Assembly (NCBI GenBank): GCA_013396635.1
Contig: WBMW01001708.1
Coordinates: 977,110-1,041,109 of the forward strand
Source: Penelope pileata
Taxonomy: Eukaryota; Chordata; Aves; Galliformes; Cracidae
Direction: 5' to 3'
Length of the DNA stretch: 64,000 nucleotides
In this document: positions 46,256 to 59,010 of the stretch, piece by piece
How positions within the stretch are numbered: the stretch's first letter is position 1
Layout of the letters: the number at the start of each line of letters is the position of its first letter
Notes under the pieces: model-generated
Told to the model about the DNA's origin: nothing
Seen by the model: only the letters and a program-made list of their open reading frames with translations
Databases searched by the model: none
Translations under genes and position numbers: made by a program

Positions 46256-49200
46256 GAAGTCACTAGCTCAGTAACACAAAAGGAGTCAAGATTATGTAGA
46301 GCTCCCCTTATATCACTCGTAGAAATCAGGTTTTAAATAGAGAACAGAGAGCAACAAAGGCCAGTCACAGCAAGGTACAAAGGAGGAGGGGTTGACCAGT
46401 CATTTTTTGAAGACATGAGTGTCTCCCATCTGAATTGCAGACAGCTCTGGGCAGGTTCTACCACCTACCGAATGTTTTTTGCCTGGAGATTGATAACGTC
46501 AAAAGGGAAGCTGCAAGACGGCAAGAAATCAGATCAGGGCCAAGGAAGAGATATCAAAAAGGCAATATTTAGTCCAATCAAACTTGAATACTCTTAACAC
46601 TGAAATAAATACTGTATCATTAGTTGATCGCCCTAGCAGGGTGGTTATCCTTTATCTGACAAGAATGACAGGAGGATAATTCTCCCTTTCTCATATACTT
46701 CCCCTTACATTTTGTATGTTAAGTATGTGGTGGTGATAATGCCATAGGTTTTTAAGGATACAGGGGAAGCATAGAGCAAGGTGACCTTATTAGATCAACT
46801 GATATGGTCAGAGAAAGCATAGAAGCTTTTGATCATCTTTACCTGTGGGGTAACTGGTCTCCTTGACATGGTATGAGACAAGAAAAATAAGAGGACCAGC
46901 AGTTTTGATCTTTCAGATAATCACAAACTCGCAGTAGCCCTGGAGCTGTATGAAGCTTCGAGTCTTTTTTTTTTCCTTAGGTTCAGCTGTATGCTCAGTT
47001 TGTAGTTTATCAAGGAAAGATTACCATGAGCTGGCCGATCTGTGGGAACCATCTAAAGGCAATGCTGCTCACAGCAAGTATTGTGTTACATGAATTATTT
47101 TCATCCCAGCTGAAGAACTTTAAGCCTCATTATCTCACATTTACCAGGACTTAAAGTGCTCCCACCACAGTCATTTTTGCTATTCTATTCTCATCTGCTG
47201 AGACACATAGTTGTGTTTTATGGCTTGGTAACTGAACTAAAGCTTTGACCTCTGATTTCCAACAATGTTTTTACTTAGCTTTTAGGAGGGTATTTTTGAT
47301 ATCTTAGATTAATTTTACTGTAACAGTAAGCCACAGCAGCCACTCTCAACCATAAGTCTCAGAAGCAATTTCTTCCATTTAAGCAAACAGGAGTTTTACC
47401 ATCACTGAAACCAGGATTTCAGTTCATGCTCCTCTCTTCCTTAGAAGCATGAGTTCATTGTAAACAGTCTCTTAATAGAAATTGTTCCACTGAGTCTCAA
47501 ATGGTAAAACTCACACAGAGCTTGTCTAGAGACCAGAGTATAAGAAGCCAAATCCCTTCTGTAATTCGAATTATTACATCAGTTATTCTAAGGCAAAACT
47601 TTTCTAACCCAGCCATTCTCCACATTTATTGCCCAGAGTAGAAACTCACAGGTATACAAAAAGTTAAATCATCCTGTTGAGGATGTCTCTACTTACAGAA
47701 CTCAGTAGCTTTCAGGCTTTGAAAACGACCGTGCTCCTTCTAAGCTAAACAACTCTAATTACCCTTAATTAGCACTAGTGAAATAGCTTGTAATATCTTT
47801 TTAACACCCACACCATACACAAGGTTTTGGCACTCTAACAATATCCTTTTACCTGAAGTTTGCTTTTGAAAGTGTGCAAGCATTTAGGGGAAAGGTGAAG
47901 CAAGCAAAAGAATAATTTTGAATTCATGGAAAAACACTGAATCAAGACAAATTGTTTTAAGAAGCTGAGTTCAGTGTCACAAAAGAAAGCTGACAGTAAA
48001 AGAAAATACTTGTTGTGCAGATAAATAGTGGGATTCAAAGCATTTTGCCAGGCTCTGAGGGCTGACAACCATCTGGGTCACACCAACGCCAGTGGTTAGC
48101 AGTAGCTGAGAGAAGAGGTACAATGAGGCGGAATTCACTTGCAAGGAGGTAGCATTTGCCGTGAAGGAATTCCTGTGCCTATGGAGTCTCCAGATTTTTG
48201 ACATGTCCTGGTTTTCTGGGCTGCTCAGAGCCTGATTTAAAGAAAGCTGAAAGACAAAGTTCCCTGAACAACTTCTAGAGACTGCTGTAAGGGAAGCCAA
48301 AGGGCACTTGTGTCAGGGGCTTGTGTTAGCCATGTGAAGAAGTCAACCTCATCAGACTCTCCTTTGTAGAGCCCTGAAGTTTGTGCAAGTGTTCTCCAGC
48401 GTTACATCCCTCTGGCAGAAAAACATCAGAATAAAACATCTTTTACAGTGCTGTTATTTTTCAGCACCTCAGCTGAGGCAGAACCGCTGTGCTTTACTTT
48501 GAAAATGACATCAAAAATCCAGAGAGAATTATTCAGTTCATTGTACATCTCAACAGAATGCCCTCAAGCCTACAGTCTTCCTGGTACCTCAGCACAGGGA
48601 GCACTGGAGATGCTCACCTGACAGATACCAACCTCTCAGCAGGAGGAGCACTGGCCAAGAACTGGTCATCTCTGAGTCAAAAAAAATAATCTGTAGGAAA
48701 ATCATCATCAAGAGCAGCTGTTTTGAAAAAGTTTAGCAGGGAAAATCCAGTTTGACTTCTGGTTTTTGTTGGAATTACCCCCAAGATGAGCACCATGAGT
48801 AACTGGCTCTTGGGCTATGAGAGACCATTCTCCAGGGCTCTTCATAACTCTGGCTTGACCTCCAGATCCATCAGGAGATGATGGCCAGTCCCAGAGGAAA
48901 GTCCTACATGATCCTACAGGATTCTGTAATGCCACTTGCACCCCCAGCCATCACTGCCCCCAATTCTACCAATTCTCAATGGTCTGAGAGAGATAACTGC
49001 AGGAAAACATAAAATACCCCAGACCCTGAGTCCAATTTTGATTATTAACATCTATTGTCTTCTTGTCTGAGACTCCTATCCAAATTGTAGATTCATATGT
49101 CCTGGCATCTATGTCATTTTTCTGCTTCTCTGAAGGGAATGTAATTCTTTTTAGATTCATGCTATCAGAAATGCCAAGTGATATCCATGTTAGGAAAATA

Positions 49201-52200
49201 TCACCTTTTCTGAGGAAATGGATTTGCCTTTAACAGACCGGGACAACTTTATGTAACTACTGGCTAATGCCAACAAGATTTCTGTAATAATTATCCTCTT
49301 CCCAACTCCAATTTCCAAGAACCGTACCCACAGCAATTCTTTATCGGTTTATATACGACGTCTGCAGGAATTTCCTTTACATCAGCAACAGATACCTAAT
49401 TACTTTTAGTGATCTCGTTACATAAAGCATTAGAGCTATCAGGATATAAAATTAACAAGATTTTGGAGAGCTAAAAAAAAAAGAGAGACCATCGTATCTC
49501 ATTTGACTTTACTGAACTCAATTCACTTTTATAACTCAATTCTTAATCTATCATTTTCGCCCAATCATTTTATTAAGTATTTTTGAGTTAAGAAATAATT
49601 CACATTGTGAAATTCCTGTCATTTCACTGACACAAGTGCTGAGAGTACTGTTGGAGATGTGCTTCTGGTAGTCTCCTGTAATGAGATGATCCTGTCATGA
49701 ATAAGTTTGGAGAGACTAGGAGATGCTGTTTCCATCACTGACCAACTGCAGGTGTTTTAGCTCACAAGAGGCAGCTAGGATATTAACCGACAATTCCCAA
49801 TCCTTGCACAACATCACATAGCATCAGCTCCATCATACTCATGCTTCACGTTGCCCCAGGGACAACAGTGCTTCCAGTAAGCCCAAATCAAGCTGCTAAG
49901 AGGCACAGAAACAACTGTACTACCACGGTTATTTGTATGTGTTCACCAGTCAGTGACAGATAAAAGTAGTCACATAAAAATGACATTATAGTCTGTGAGT
50001 AACTGACTCCTATGGCTGCTCAGTCCTTAAGCTTAGAGTAAACATTAACAAGAGTTGAAAGAGGGGGAAGGCTGAAAAGAGATTCCAGGGGGAATCCCTC
50101 CAAAAAATCAGTTCACAGCACCACTGCAAGGAAAGACAGTCCATATTTTGCAAAGCATGGCCCAGATTCTGATTTCTTTTGTAATAATATCTGCAGACAA
50201 CGGAGGTAGAAGTGGAGAAGGACGTTGTGTGTTGTTATTTCTTTCTCTTCCTACAAACCAAGACATTTATATGTTTTTCACTCTTTAATGATTGCTTACT
50301 CAGTGTCTTCTAAGAAGAAATCAAACTCAATATCTGGAAAAAGACAAGCAAGAGACAACAGCCCAGCAAAATCAGTAGCCACATTTGAATCAGGAGGCTC
50401 ACACTGAGCTCCCATGGTTTTCAGGATTCATTCTTGCTATAAAATGGGGAGGAGAGCCTTCCTCCAGGCAAAGTGAGATTTGAGGCTGGTTGTGCTCTAG
50501 GAAAGGCAGAAGCAGAGTCCATGAAAGAGACAGTTTGACCCCTTTGTTGTGTTGTGGCACTCTGCATGCTTGCTGCCTTTGATGCTAGGGTCATGGAAAC
50601 AGAGCAGTCTCCTTGACTTATCTGTTACAGCTGCTGCTGATTGCTGGCAATTGTCTCTCATTTAAAATTCCTGTTTCACAACACATGCTGAGCTTCTTGT
50701 TTGGAATTGCTCCGTGCTCATGACCCATAACCAGCAAATGCAAGTATTTTCAGAGGAAAGAGTGTGGAAGGTTGTGTTGGATGTGCCTCTTCTCCCTCCT
50801 TCATCACCAGGCTCTTCATATAAGAGCCTTCTTCAAACGTGAAAACAGTGATACTTTTTGAAAGATGAGGCCTCATGCACAGATGTTGATGGAGCCAGGT
50901 GTATTACAACAGAGCTAGAAAAGTCCTTAGGCCTGATTTACGTCTACCTCTGGAGTTCTACCGCTGATAGCAGAAGACTTAGGATGAAAAGGTATTGTTC
51001 AGGTCTCCTCAGTACACCTAAATAAGACACACTGGAAAAGTATCAAGAATAAGGAAAGACAACGGTACAAAAAGCACAATTTTTAATGCAAATTAACCTT
51101 CCCCTGGGGAAGACAAGATATCAACAGATAACACAGCCTTTCGGAGTTCATGCGGCACGATTAGCTATGAACTATGTAGGTCCAGCAGTACTGTTGGAAG
51201 AAAGACAGAGGCTCAGGGGAAGGTGTAGTCAGAGCAAGCTGATCTTTCTAACGCTGGCCTATGGAGTGTTTAGCATTAACAGATGGTTCTTTCCAGCTAT
51301 TTCCTACTCTGCCAAAATTAAATTTTAATCTCCATTCCTCTGCTTTTTTAGTCATTCTCTCCCAAAAGAGCATACACCAACAGAAGGCTTTGCTACTCTG
51401 ATATATTAACAACACTCACTCCCACACACATATGTATAGGCTCTCCAAAGAGAAAGAGAAAGTCAGCCCACTCATTGCGAGGAGCCTCACAACCTCATAA
51501 CAAACAGAACATCACATAGGCTGAATCCTCCACTGCTCTTGCTCCTCATCCACATACACTTCCTCTGTGGAGCTGCAGAAGAAAAACACACGCAGTACTT
51601 CAGTGGGAAGAAGAAAAGAGAACACGTGGGGATAACAGGGCAGTATGTGAGGATAATGTTCTCTCTAGTAGTTGAATATTACATAGAACACAAGACAGGA
51701 AGCATCATTATACTAGAAGTTATTTCAATAATTGAAATTAATTCTCTAATCTTACCTTCCATATATTTTTTTTTGTTCACATTCCACAGAACTGAAATAT
51801 TCATCTATCATTTTGATAAGCGGCACTGTAACATCATGTAGGTGTGTTTGGATGAGATGAGAATGCAGCCGACCAGCCTAACTAGATACACCAAAACTAT
51901 TGAAGTTAGACAGCAAAGAACCAGAAAAACTCCTTTAAAATAAAGCTGAAATAGAGAGGCTAGTTTCCACATGAAAAGAAGTAATGCAGACAGCTAGGTT
52001 TTCATCAAGCAAGGAAGCAGTCTGCAAAAGAAAGAAGAAAATATCACTTTTCCTATAAGTTGAAATCCTATGTTATAAATAACTTAGGAAAACACTGGAG
52101 AAAAAGTGTGAATGGACAATACTGAAACTAATGCTGTTTACCAGTAGGTAAATAGTTGTATATATGCTATAAAATATGAGAGGTGATAATTTTGTTCCTA

Positions 52201-52953
52201 TATGGTGTCCCAGACAGTACAATATGGGATGGGTTTTAGTAACAAGCTGTACCGAAATGCCCTCTGGATTTGAAAAACTTTGCCGTTTTCCTTCCGGGTC
52301 AAGCTGTATCGTCTTTTCACACTCTCTGAATTAAAATGGAAGGGACAGATCAAAAATCCTAACATACAGCTAAAGAAAGGTTACAAATTCCTTCCCTAAA
52401 GGAAAAATCTTATGCATGCGAAAGTCATTGTTCGTACTGGGGATGTGATTTTCTCTGAAGGGAATAAGATGAACTTTCAGAAAAATGCAGGGAGACTTGA
52501 TCAGAGTTGCTTTGTACTAACAATTTCAATCACCTTTGTAGAATAAATATGCAAAACCCATGCATATAGAGTGCAGCACAAAAATAAATAAAAAATAACA
52601 CAAGAACTAAACACGTGCAGTGGATGTAACTATGGGAGCACAAAGAACAGGAATCTGGTATCACAGCTAAAGGGGTGGGATTTGTACTTAAAGCAGAACA
52701 GGGTCAAAGTCAGCACAGATCTGTAGCACTATGCCTTGTTAAGATTTACCTGAGCATCACTGACTGGCAAGAACAGGTAGTTTGAATAGTTACATGAACC
52801 TCAATAGAATTATACTCCAGCTGCAGATGACTTGAAAACTGGCAAGAAGTTATCACGTTCAAGTCAGTTATAACAGCCATGGATCCAACAGATGATTGTG
52901 ACCCAAACATTGACCAGCACACGAGGTTATACCCTGACATTAAAAAAATAAGT
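46256..52953. other. Long unique non-coding stretch
   Basis: More than 6 kb without a recognisable gene or interspersed repeat. Open frames reach about 107 codons (47977-48300 minus) with no domain. A left half of the REST/NRSF element (TTCAGCACC, 48460-48468) is present without a matching right half. Confidence 0.5.
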
Positions 52954-52980
52954 TAATAATAATAATAACAACAACAAAAC
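52954..52980. repeat. (AAT)n(AAC)n microsatellite
   Basis: Four AAT units pass directly into three to four AAC units, a compound trinucleotide repeat. Confidence 0.9.
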
Positions 52981-55900
52981 TGACATTCTCTTTGGAGAAT
53001 GAAACAGGTCTGTAGTTTTCATCTTGACATTTCATTAACGATCCAGGTCAGTTACAAGATCCAGATTAAATACTAAGAAAAGGAAATGAGAAAAAATGAT
53101 CACAACAGAAATATTGCAGCAGTAGTTTCTAAAACGTTTTGGAACATCATCACGTATCTTGCTTACAGAGAAGACATCCAGAACATGCAATGCCTTAGAT
53201 CTAGAAAACTGCCTAGAGAAAGTTGAGTTAATAAAGGGAGAAGAGTATCAGGGAGTGCTGGCTTGAGAATCAGGATTTGCACTGATACCTTTTAAATTCA
53301 TGACAAGGACAGCCTCCCCTGTGATTTCAGGAAACCTTTCTGAGGAAGCTGTGAGCATCCTTGCATTTACTCTTTGGTAGAATACAGAAAATACTTGGCT
53401 TCAGCTCAGTCTGAAGGAGAAATCTTTCTACGCCTTTTAATTTTATTAAAGCTGGTAAATTTCAAAAAGGGAATGGCCTTTTTGCTTTTAAGCAACTCGG
53501 GGAAGGGTAGGTGAAGATTGCATTTTCCCCCTGTATGCCATATACTACATTTATCCACAAATAGCAACAAAATGCACTGAAAGCTTGAAGCTCTAAGAAA
53601 AGATCTAACAGGTTTTAAAAAAGAGAAATAAAGACATCCAGCAGAGTATAAACTCAAGAGGTAGATTGCTTGTAAGTGTACGTGTATTAAACCCACTTCT
53701 ATTTCAGTCAGTGTTTTGAAAGTCCCTCCCAATAAACAGGAAATAGACTAATGGCACTTGGAAACCAATCCAATTTTCATTGCAACAGTGTGGAGCCTCC
53801 CTTTTATTTCAGTGAAAAGCAAATGGATTCTTAGGGAAAGTATATAGCGGCAGAATGAAAATCATATAAACCAGTTCATCCAAAGTAACGTAAGTAGATC
53901 TTTGTAGGGCCTACTACTCCACTCAGAAGCCCCAGAATATATTCACTTCACTTCCAAGGACACCAAAATCTCGCTAAATGCTTGCCAGCAAAGCATAGAA
54001 TAGAAGAGAGACAATGCCACAAGTGATTCTGTAACAGTCATTTCTTCTAGGGAAAAGGAAAAATAAAAGTAAAAATAATATAAGAAAAAGAAACAAACAG
54101 CCTATCAGAAGGATTTACAACCCACATGGACTTCAAACCTGGACTGCAGATTGATACAGATATAGATACCTGACAGATGCATGCACTCTGTTAATTCACA
54201 TGCAACAAGAAACAGAATATTGATCCTTGCACCGAATGTTAACCGTAATTGGCCACTGTAGTTTCCATGACAGAGCTGTAGTGTGGGAGAAAAGTCCCTA
54301 TTGCCTCTACAGGAGGTTTCTCAGCGACCAGCAAAACCAGAAGGTGCTGCTTTATTTCCCACTCCCTGCAGAGGCAGCACAGGTTAGGGGAACAATCAGG
54401 AACAATCCAGGCAATACAACAAAACGAACTTCATGGAGCAGCTCCCACAATGGTACAAATGCACTAAGAAGAAAATTGTTCTCGAAGATAACAGTTGAAG
54501 GAACCCTCTCTGGTGATGAGAGCTGTTGAGTTGTTTCTCATGGCCTTCAGCATGGGTGACTGAGCGTGTCCTCTCTATGTGGCCTCACTCATCAGCGTTG
54601 CTGAATGACATTTTAAATAAAACCAAAACAGCAAGGATCTCCAGCTGCCAAGATGACCCTAGACAAGCTTCATGTGCAAAGTACTGAGCCAAAGAGATAA
54701 TCATTCAAAGCTTAAATTCTTCAGGAACTGTGACCTCTGAGCTTTCACGCATGAGCTGCACAGTAATTCCCAACCTTCACCTGCTCCCACTGAACTTTTG
54801 CAGTCGTTTCCTCCAATAGTAAATCAAGTGCTTGCCCTCCAGAGTTTCTCAGAAATCAAAGGCAAGTTGGGGAGAAAAGCCATCGTGTTTTACTGAGGTT
54901 GTACAACTGACAGCTTGCAGGTTTCCCTGGAACACAGATTCAAAACTTTGAAGTACTTTGCAAGTGCAAGGCAGCTGCTTCGATCTTGCTGCTCACTGTT
55001 TCCAAGTGAGCGGGTGTCACGCTCAGCACAAAGGGGTGAAAGATTGCCACTGTGGACATGGGGAACAGCTTTATGACATGAACCACTTTTAAATATGGTC
55101 CTCTGATGCATTTGCTCCATGCTTGTATATAAGCCTTTCCCCTCTCACTAGCTCTTGCTTCTCCATCAATTTTTGTTTGCCCATGGCCCCATTCTGTGAT
55201 CTAAGTTTATAAATAACAGTGGGAAAGATTTTTCACAAAGACTGTTTTTAAATTAGAAAGAGAAAAGGTGAGGAGTGACGCAGATAGGCAGGGGTCCTTA
55301 AAGCCATTCTTCCTGCACCCCAGCAGCTGCTAGATAGGGATGAGAAAACAAATCTCTGCTGTTCATTGCTTAACCAACACAGGACTAGAATAAAGCCATT
55401 AACTCTATTAGCAGACACAATGGAGGGGCTGGTGGATAAAATAGCATTTTTTTGTTTTGTTTTCTGTTAATTTCTTATTAAAATCCCAACAGACGGTTTC
55501 TGGCCCATTTCTGCATCCTCACTACATATGGGCCAGAGGGGTGAGATGGTGGCCAGCCTTGTGAAGGGGAAGGTTGGATCCCTCAGCCATTCCCTCCCTG
55601 AAGCTCACAGCTTACTCATCTGATGTTCATCCGATGTCCACAGGGACATCAAGTATGTTCTTCAATAAAAATACACCTCCCTTAATTGCCAAAGTTTGGC
55701 TTTGATTTGCACTTCATTAACAATGATGAAGAAAGCAAAACACAAAAAGGACAGGTAGATTCATCCTGGTGGAGCTACAGATTTTAAGTTAAACTCTAAA
55801 GCATTAACTTTATTTTATAAAAGGTATTTAACTTGCCATAGTCCTGTATGCCTACACAGCTCCAAAAGAAGATGAGAAAGCACTGGGACTAAGACACAGT

Positions 55901-56915
55901 CACAATTAGAAAAGCAATCAGACATGGCCCCAAGAGAGAATACATCAGGCACCCCACAGTGATTCAATATGGCTGATGGATGAGGTAAGGTCCTACAAAG
56001 AGAAGTGAGAAAACTTCTAGAAAGAGTATAAATATCTTAAAACCTTTTAAAATTTAAATCTGTTGACCAGCTTGACCAGATAGATACTTTCACTGCTTTC
56101 AGAAGGGGGAAGTAACCAGCACAGAGGTCGTAGATGTTTCCTCCTTTGTAATTTAGTCCCTTGTCTTCCCCAGGGAAAGCACAGTCAGGCTCAAACTGGT
56201 TCTTGTTCCTCTAGTAAATGCAATGCAGAACAAACATTCTGTATTCTTTATATTTGCAGTCATTAGCCTTTTAAATTAGAGGAGAGAGTACTTGAAAGGG
56301 CACACTCTCAAGTACTTTTCCTATAGTTCAGCTCTGTTTTCTTTTTCTCTTCATAGTTTGGAACTGCCTCCTAGGAGCTTAAAAATAAACGCTGCTTCAT
56401 TTTCCTACCAAATGTAACTTTTACCATTTGTCAAACACTAATTCCCTGCACCTCTTGTGCTACTAATTAAGCTTAAAATTAACATGCAAGTAAACAGCGA
56501 GAACCTCGTTTGTGCATCTGCATCATCAGAGATAACAGGAAAAGAAATGTTATGTCAAGTCCCTATCCTCAGAGCACATCTCTCAGAGCACAATAGAAAA
56601 ATCAGTGAAGTTTTGAGCCCTGCTATTCCACATGGATAAGTTTAAACAACGCTGGATCTTCAAGGCAACTTTCACTGCTCCTAAAATAAAAAGAAAAGAG
56701 AAAGTCATAGTATGGAAAAGTCCACAAAAACTACCAGAAACTCTGTCTGGCATTTGCTTCTCCTTAAAATTTTCTACCTGCAGATTGATGTACACACAAA
56801 AATATCTCCTTCCAGCCACTGGGCACAGAAGCTGACAAGCAACCACCCGGGGAAGGTGTAGTTTGAAGCACTGTAGCAAAAAAAGGAGGTTTGAACTGCA
56901 TCAGAAATAATAATT
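52981..56915. other. Unique non-coding DNA
   Basis: Open frames of up to 108 codons on both strands without domains. An inverted repeat with 9-bp arms (AGTACTTGA 56288-56296, TCAAGTACT 56308-56316) is present. No gene was recognised. Confidence 0.5.
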
Positions 56916-56930
56916 AAAAAAAAAAAAAAA
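56916..56930. repeat. Poly(A) run, 15 bases
   Basis: An uninterrupted A tract. Confidence 0.95.
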
Positions 56931-58859
56931 GTCATAACACCCTTTTGCGCAGTGCAGATAACGATCTGCAGCCATATAAGCAACTGAAACAATTTAATGT
57001 TCATACAACAGCCTTAAGGCACTGAATTTTCCCCTGCTCTGTATGTCATTTTTCTATATATTGAAATGTGAAATGCGAGTGGTTTCAGAATAACAGAACT
57101 TGCTATCACTTTCCATAGATTTAAAAAACTGGGCAAAGCCCCAAACAAGAAAACTGAGCCCTGTGTCTTACTGTTACCCTAAATACTTAGCTGTAAATTT
57201 CACTTAATATATCAGTCAATTTTATAAAACTGGAAGTTCTAGTCTGGTCATCTTGTGTTGCGTATAGAGAAGTCCCAATGGCATCAAACTCTCCAATATT
57301 TTGAAAGCCATATTTTTTTTGGAGAGCAGAGAAAATTCCTTTTAATCAGTAAAAGAAGAGATTGTTCATCCCAAAGGAATCATCTGGAAGTGACAAGATC
57401 AAGATAAATGTCTAAATTTCCTCTACTTAAATGGAGGACACGTATGTACATGCTGCTCTCCGCCAAGAAGACACCGTTTTTTAGTCAGGTGAGGCTTATA
57501 AGAGAGGTCCCAGAGCTTCTGTCACTGCTGGTGTCTGAAATTTGAAGCACTCAGATAGAAACCTGACCTTGAGGTCTCCTTTCCCCCTTTGATAATTATT
57601 ACTTCTCACTAAGTCTAAGAGGAGCAGTGGCAACGGCTATGATTACATGCATGAAGGAAGTATGCTAATACAATTGAAATCTAATACAATTGAAATGCTA
57701 ATGGCTCTAGACAATTTCCAAGAATGTATTTTCTACCAGTCAGCAGTGAAAAAACACAGAACAGTTCTTTTCTGTCTCAGTCTACTCACAGGAGAGCCCA
57801 TGAGCTGCTCCAGCCCCTTAGATACCACTGTCCTCTCTATTGTACCTTTGACTTTATTGGGATGGCTCGTACTGGAAGCACTTCCCACTGTGCATAATAG
57901 TGAGGGAATTAAAGCCATGAGTAACATAATCCCTCTAATTAAAAGTCCTTTTTAATCCTTCGATTTCTGGGACCAATCCCATCCATATTTCTGTTCCTAC
58001 CACCTTCCACTGATAAATTCTCATTTCACTGGGACTTATCCGCAGAGCAGAGCATTAAAGCAGCGACTTACAATTGTGGCATTTCTGGAAGAAATAACCT
58101 TTTACTAGAAAAGTGATAGAGATGTGACCTACAGTAAGTGCCTTTATGTATTTCTAAATCTTTCAATAAACTTACAGCACGTAGCTGGAGAGGGAGGAGG
58201 ATGAAAAGGCTCCATATCTTAAATGAAAAAGCTTTTCCCATTTTGAATTAAGCTCTTGATTGTTTTTCTTAAGCTTTGACATTCACAGGTTCAACTGTTT
58301 CCCAAAGCAAATTTCAAACCAGATCCTCCTCACTCTCCCTGCAGTGTCTGTGAATTGTAACATCAGAAGAGCTCGATTGTAACATCAGCTCTTGCCTCTT
58401 ATATTACCCAGCCACAGAATTTCTTGCTTCTATTGAAAATACTCCTGCATCAAACTGAACAATTAGCGTTTGTCTAAAGCATATCCCTTCAGTATTTCAT
58501 GTTATTTCTTAAATAAATGCAACCTACTTAGAAAAGCACTAAGAGCTGTTCTTTATAGTAACAGCCCCAATCACTTCTCCAGGCTTATATCTCCAGCTGA
58601 TTTATGCCTGTTTTCTAACACAGAGCCATTTCCTTCAGCTCAGAAGGTGGCTTAGTGCCTGTCTGGCTACCTAAGTGGCAATTCCATCTCTAATTAGAAA
58701 GTACTACCTCCACTTCTCAACATGTCTGGGAAATGAACTGTTTATATCATCTCCTCTGTACAGGACCGATCGGAAAGTTTTTGGCAACCATACTGCAGTT
58801 TCCAGCAATTCACATCAGAGGCTGCGAGTAGAAAACAGTTATATTTGTGAAACTGGATG
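56931..58859. other. Unique non-coding DNA with small duplications
   Basis: A 16-base tandem duplication (CTAATACAATTGAAAT twice, about 57664-57696) and a spaced direct repeat ATTGTAACATCAG (about 58355 and 58377) were seen. No gene was recognised. Confidence 0.55.
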
Positions 58860-59010
58860 CCTGAAGAGATAAATTCTGCCCTCATTGTACGAAATTCAGG
58901 GTGACAAGGACAGGAAAGTGCCGTTAACAGCCAGGAATGGCTGGGATTTGAACCTGTTTCTGCCAAAGTGCAAGCTGACATCCTCCACTCCTACTCAAGA
59001 GGCAATGCAT
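58860..59010 (-). mobile_element. Probable MIR-type tRNA-derived SINE relic
   Basis: On the minus strand the sequence reads AGTGGAGGATGTCAGC (A-box position), then GGTTCAAATCCCAGC (a near-perfect RNA polymerase III B box, plus-strand 58938-58952), then a segment that aligns in order with the core and 3' part of MIR (CTGGCTGTTAACGGCAC, CCTTGTCACC, ACAATGAGGGCAGAATT). Spacing between A and B boxes fits a tRNA-derived head. It is too degenerate to be a functional tRNA: no acceptor stem closes. Other tRNA-derived amniote SINEs remain possible. Confidence 0.45.

Noticed and set aside
48460..48490. REST/NRSF element
   Set aside because: Only the left half site TTCAGCACC is present, and no right half fits at canonical or known alternative spacings.
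51190..51240. AGGCTCAGGGGAA resembling a CR1 ORF2 segment
   Set aside because: The match is about 13 bases only and the flanks do not follow CR1 order.
58938..58952. Possible tRNA gene because of a near-perfect B box
   Set aside because: No acceptor stem or anticodon arm can be closed, and the flanking sequence fits a SINE better.
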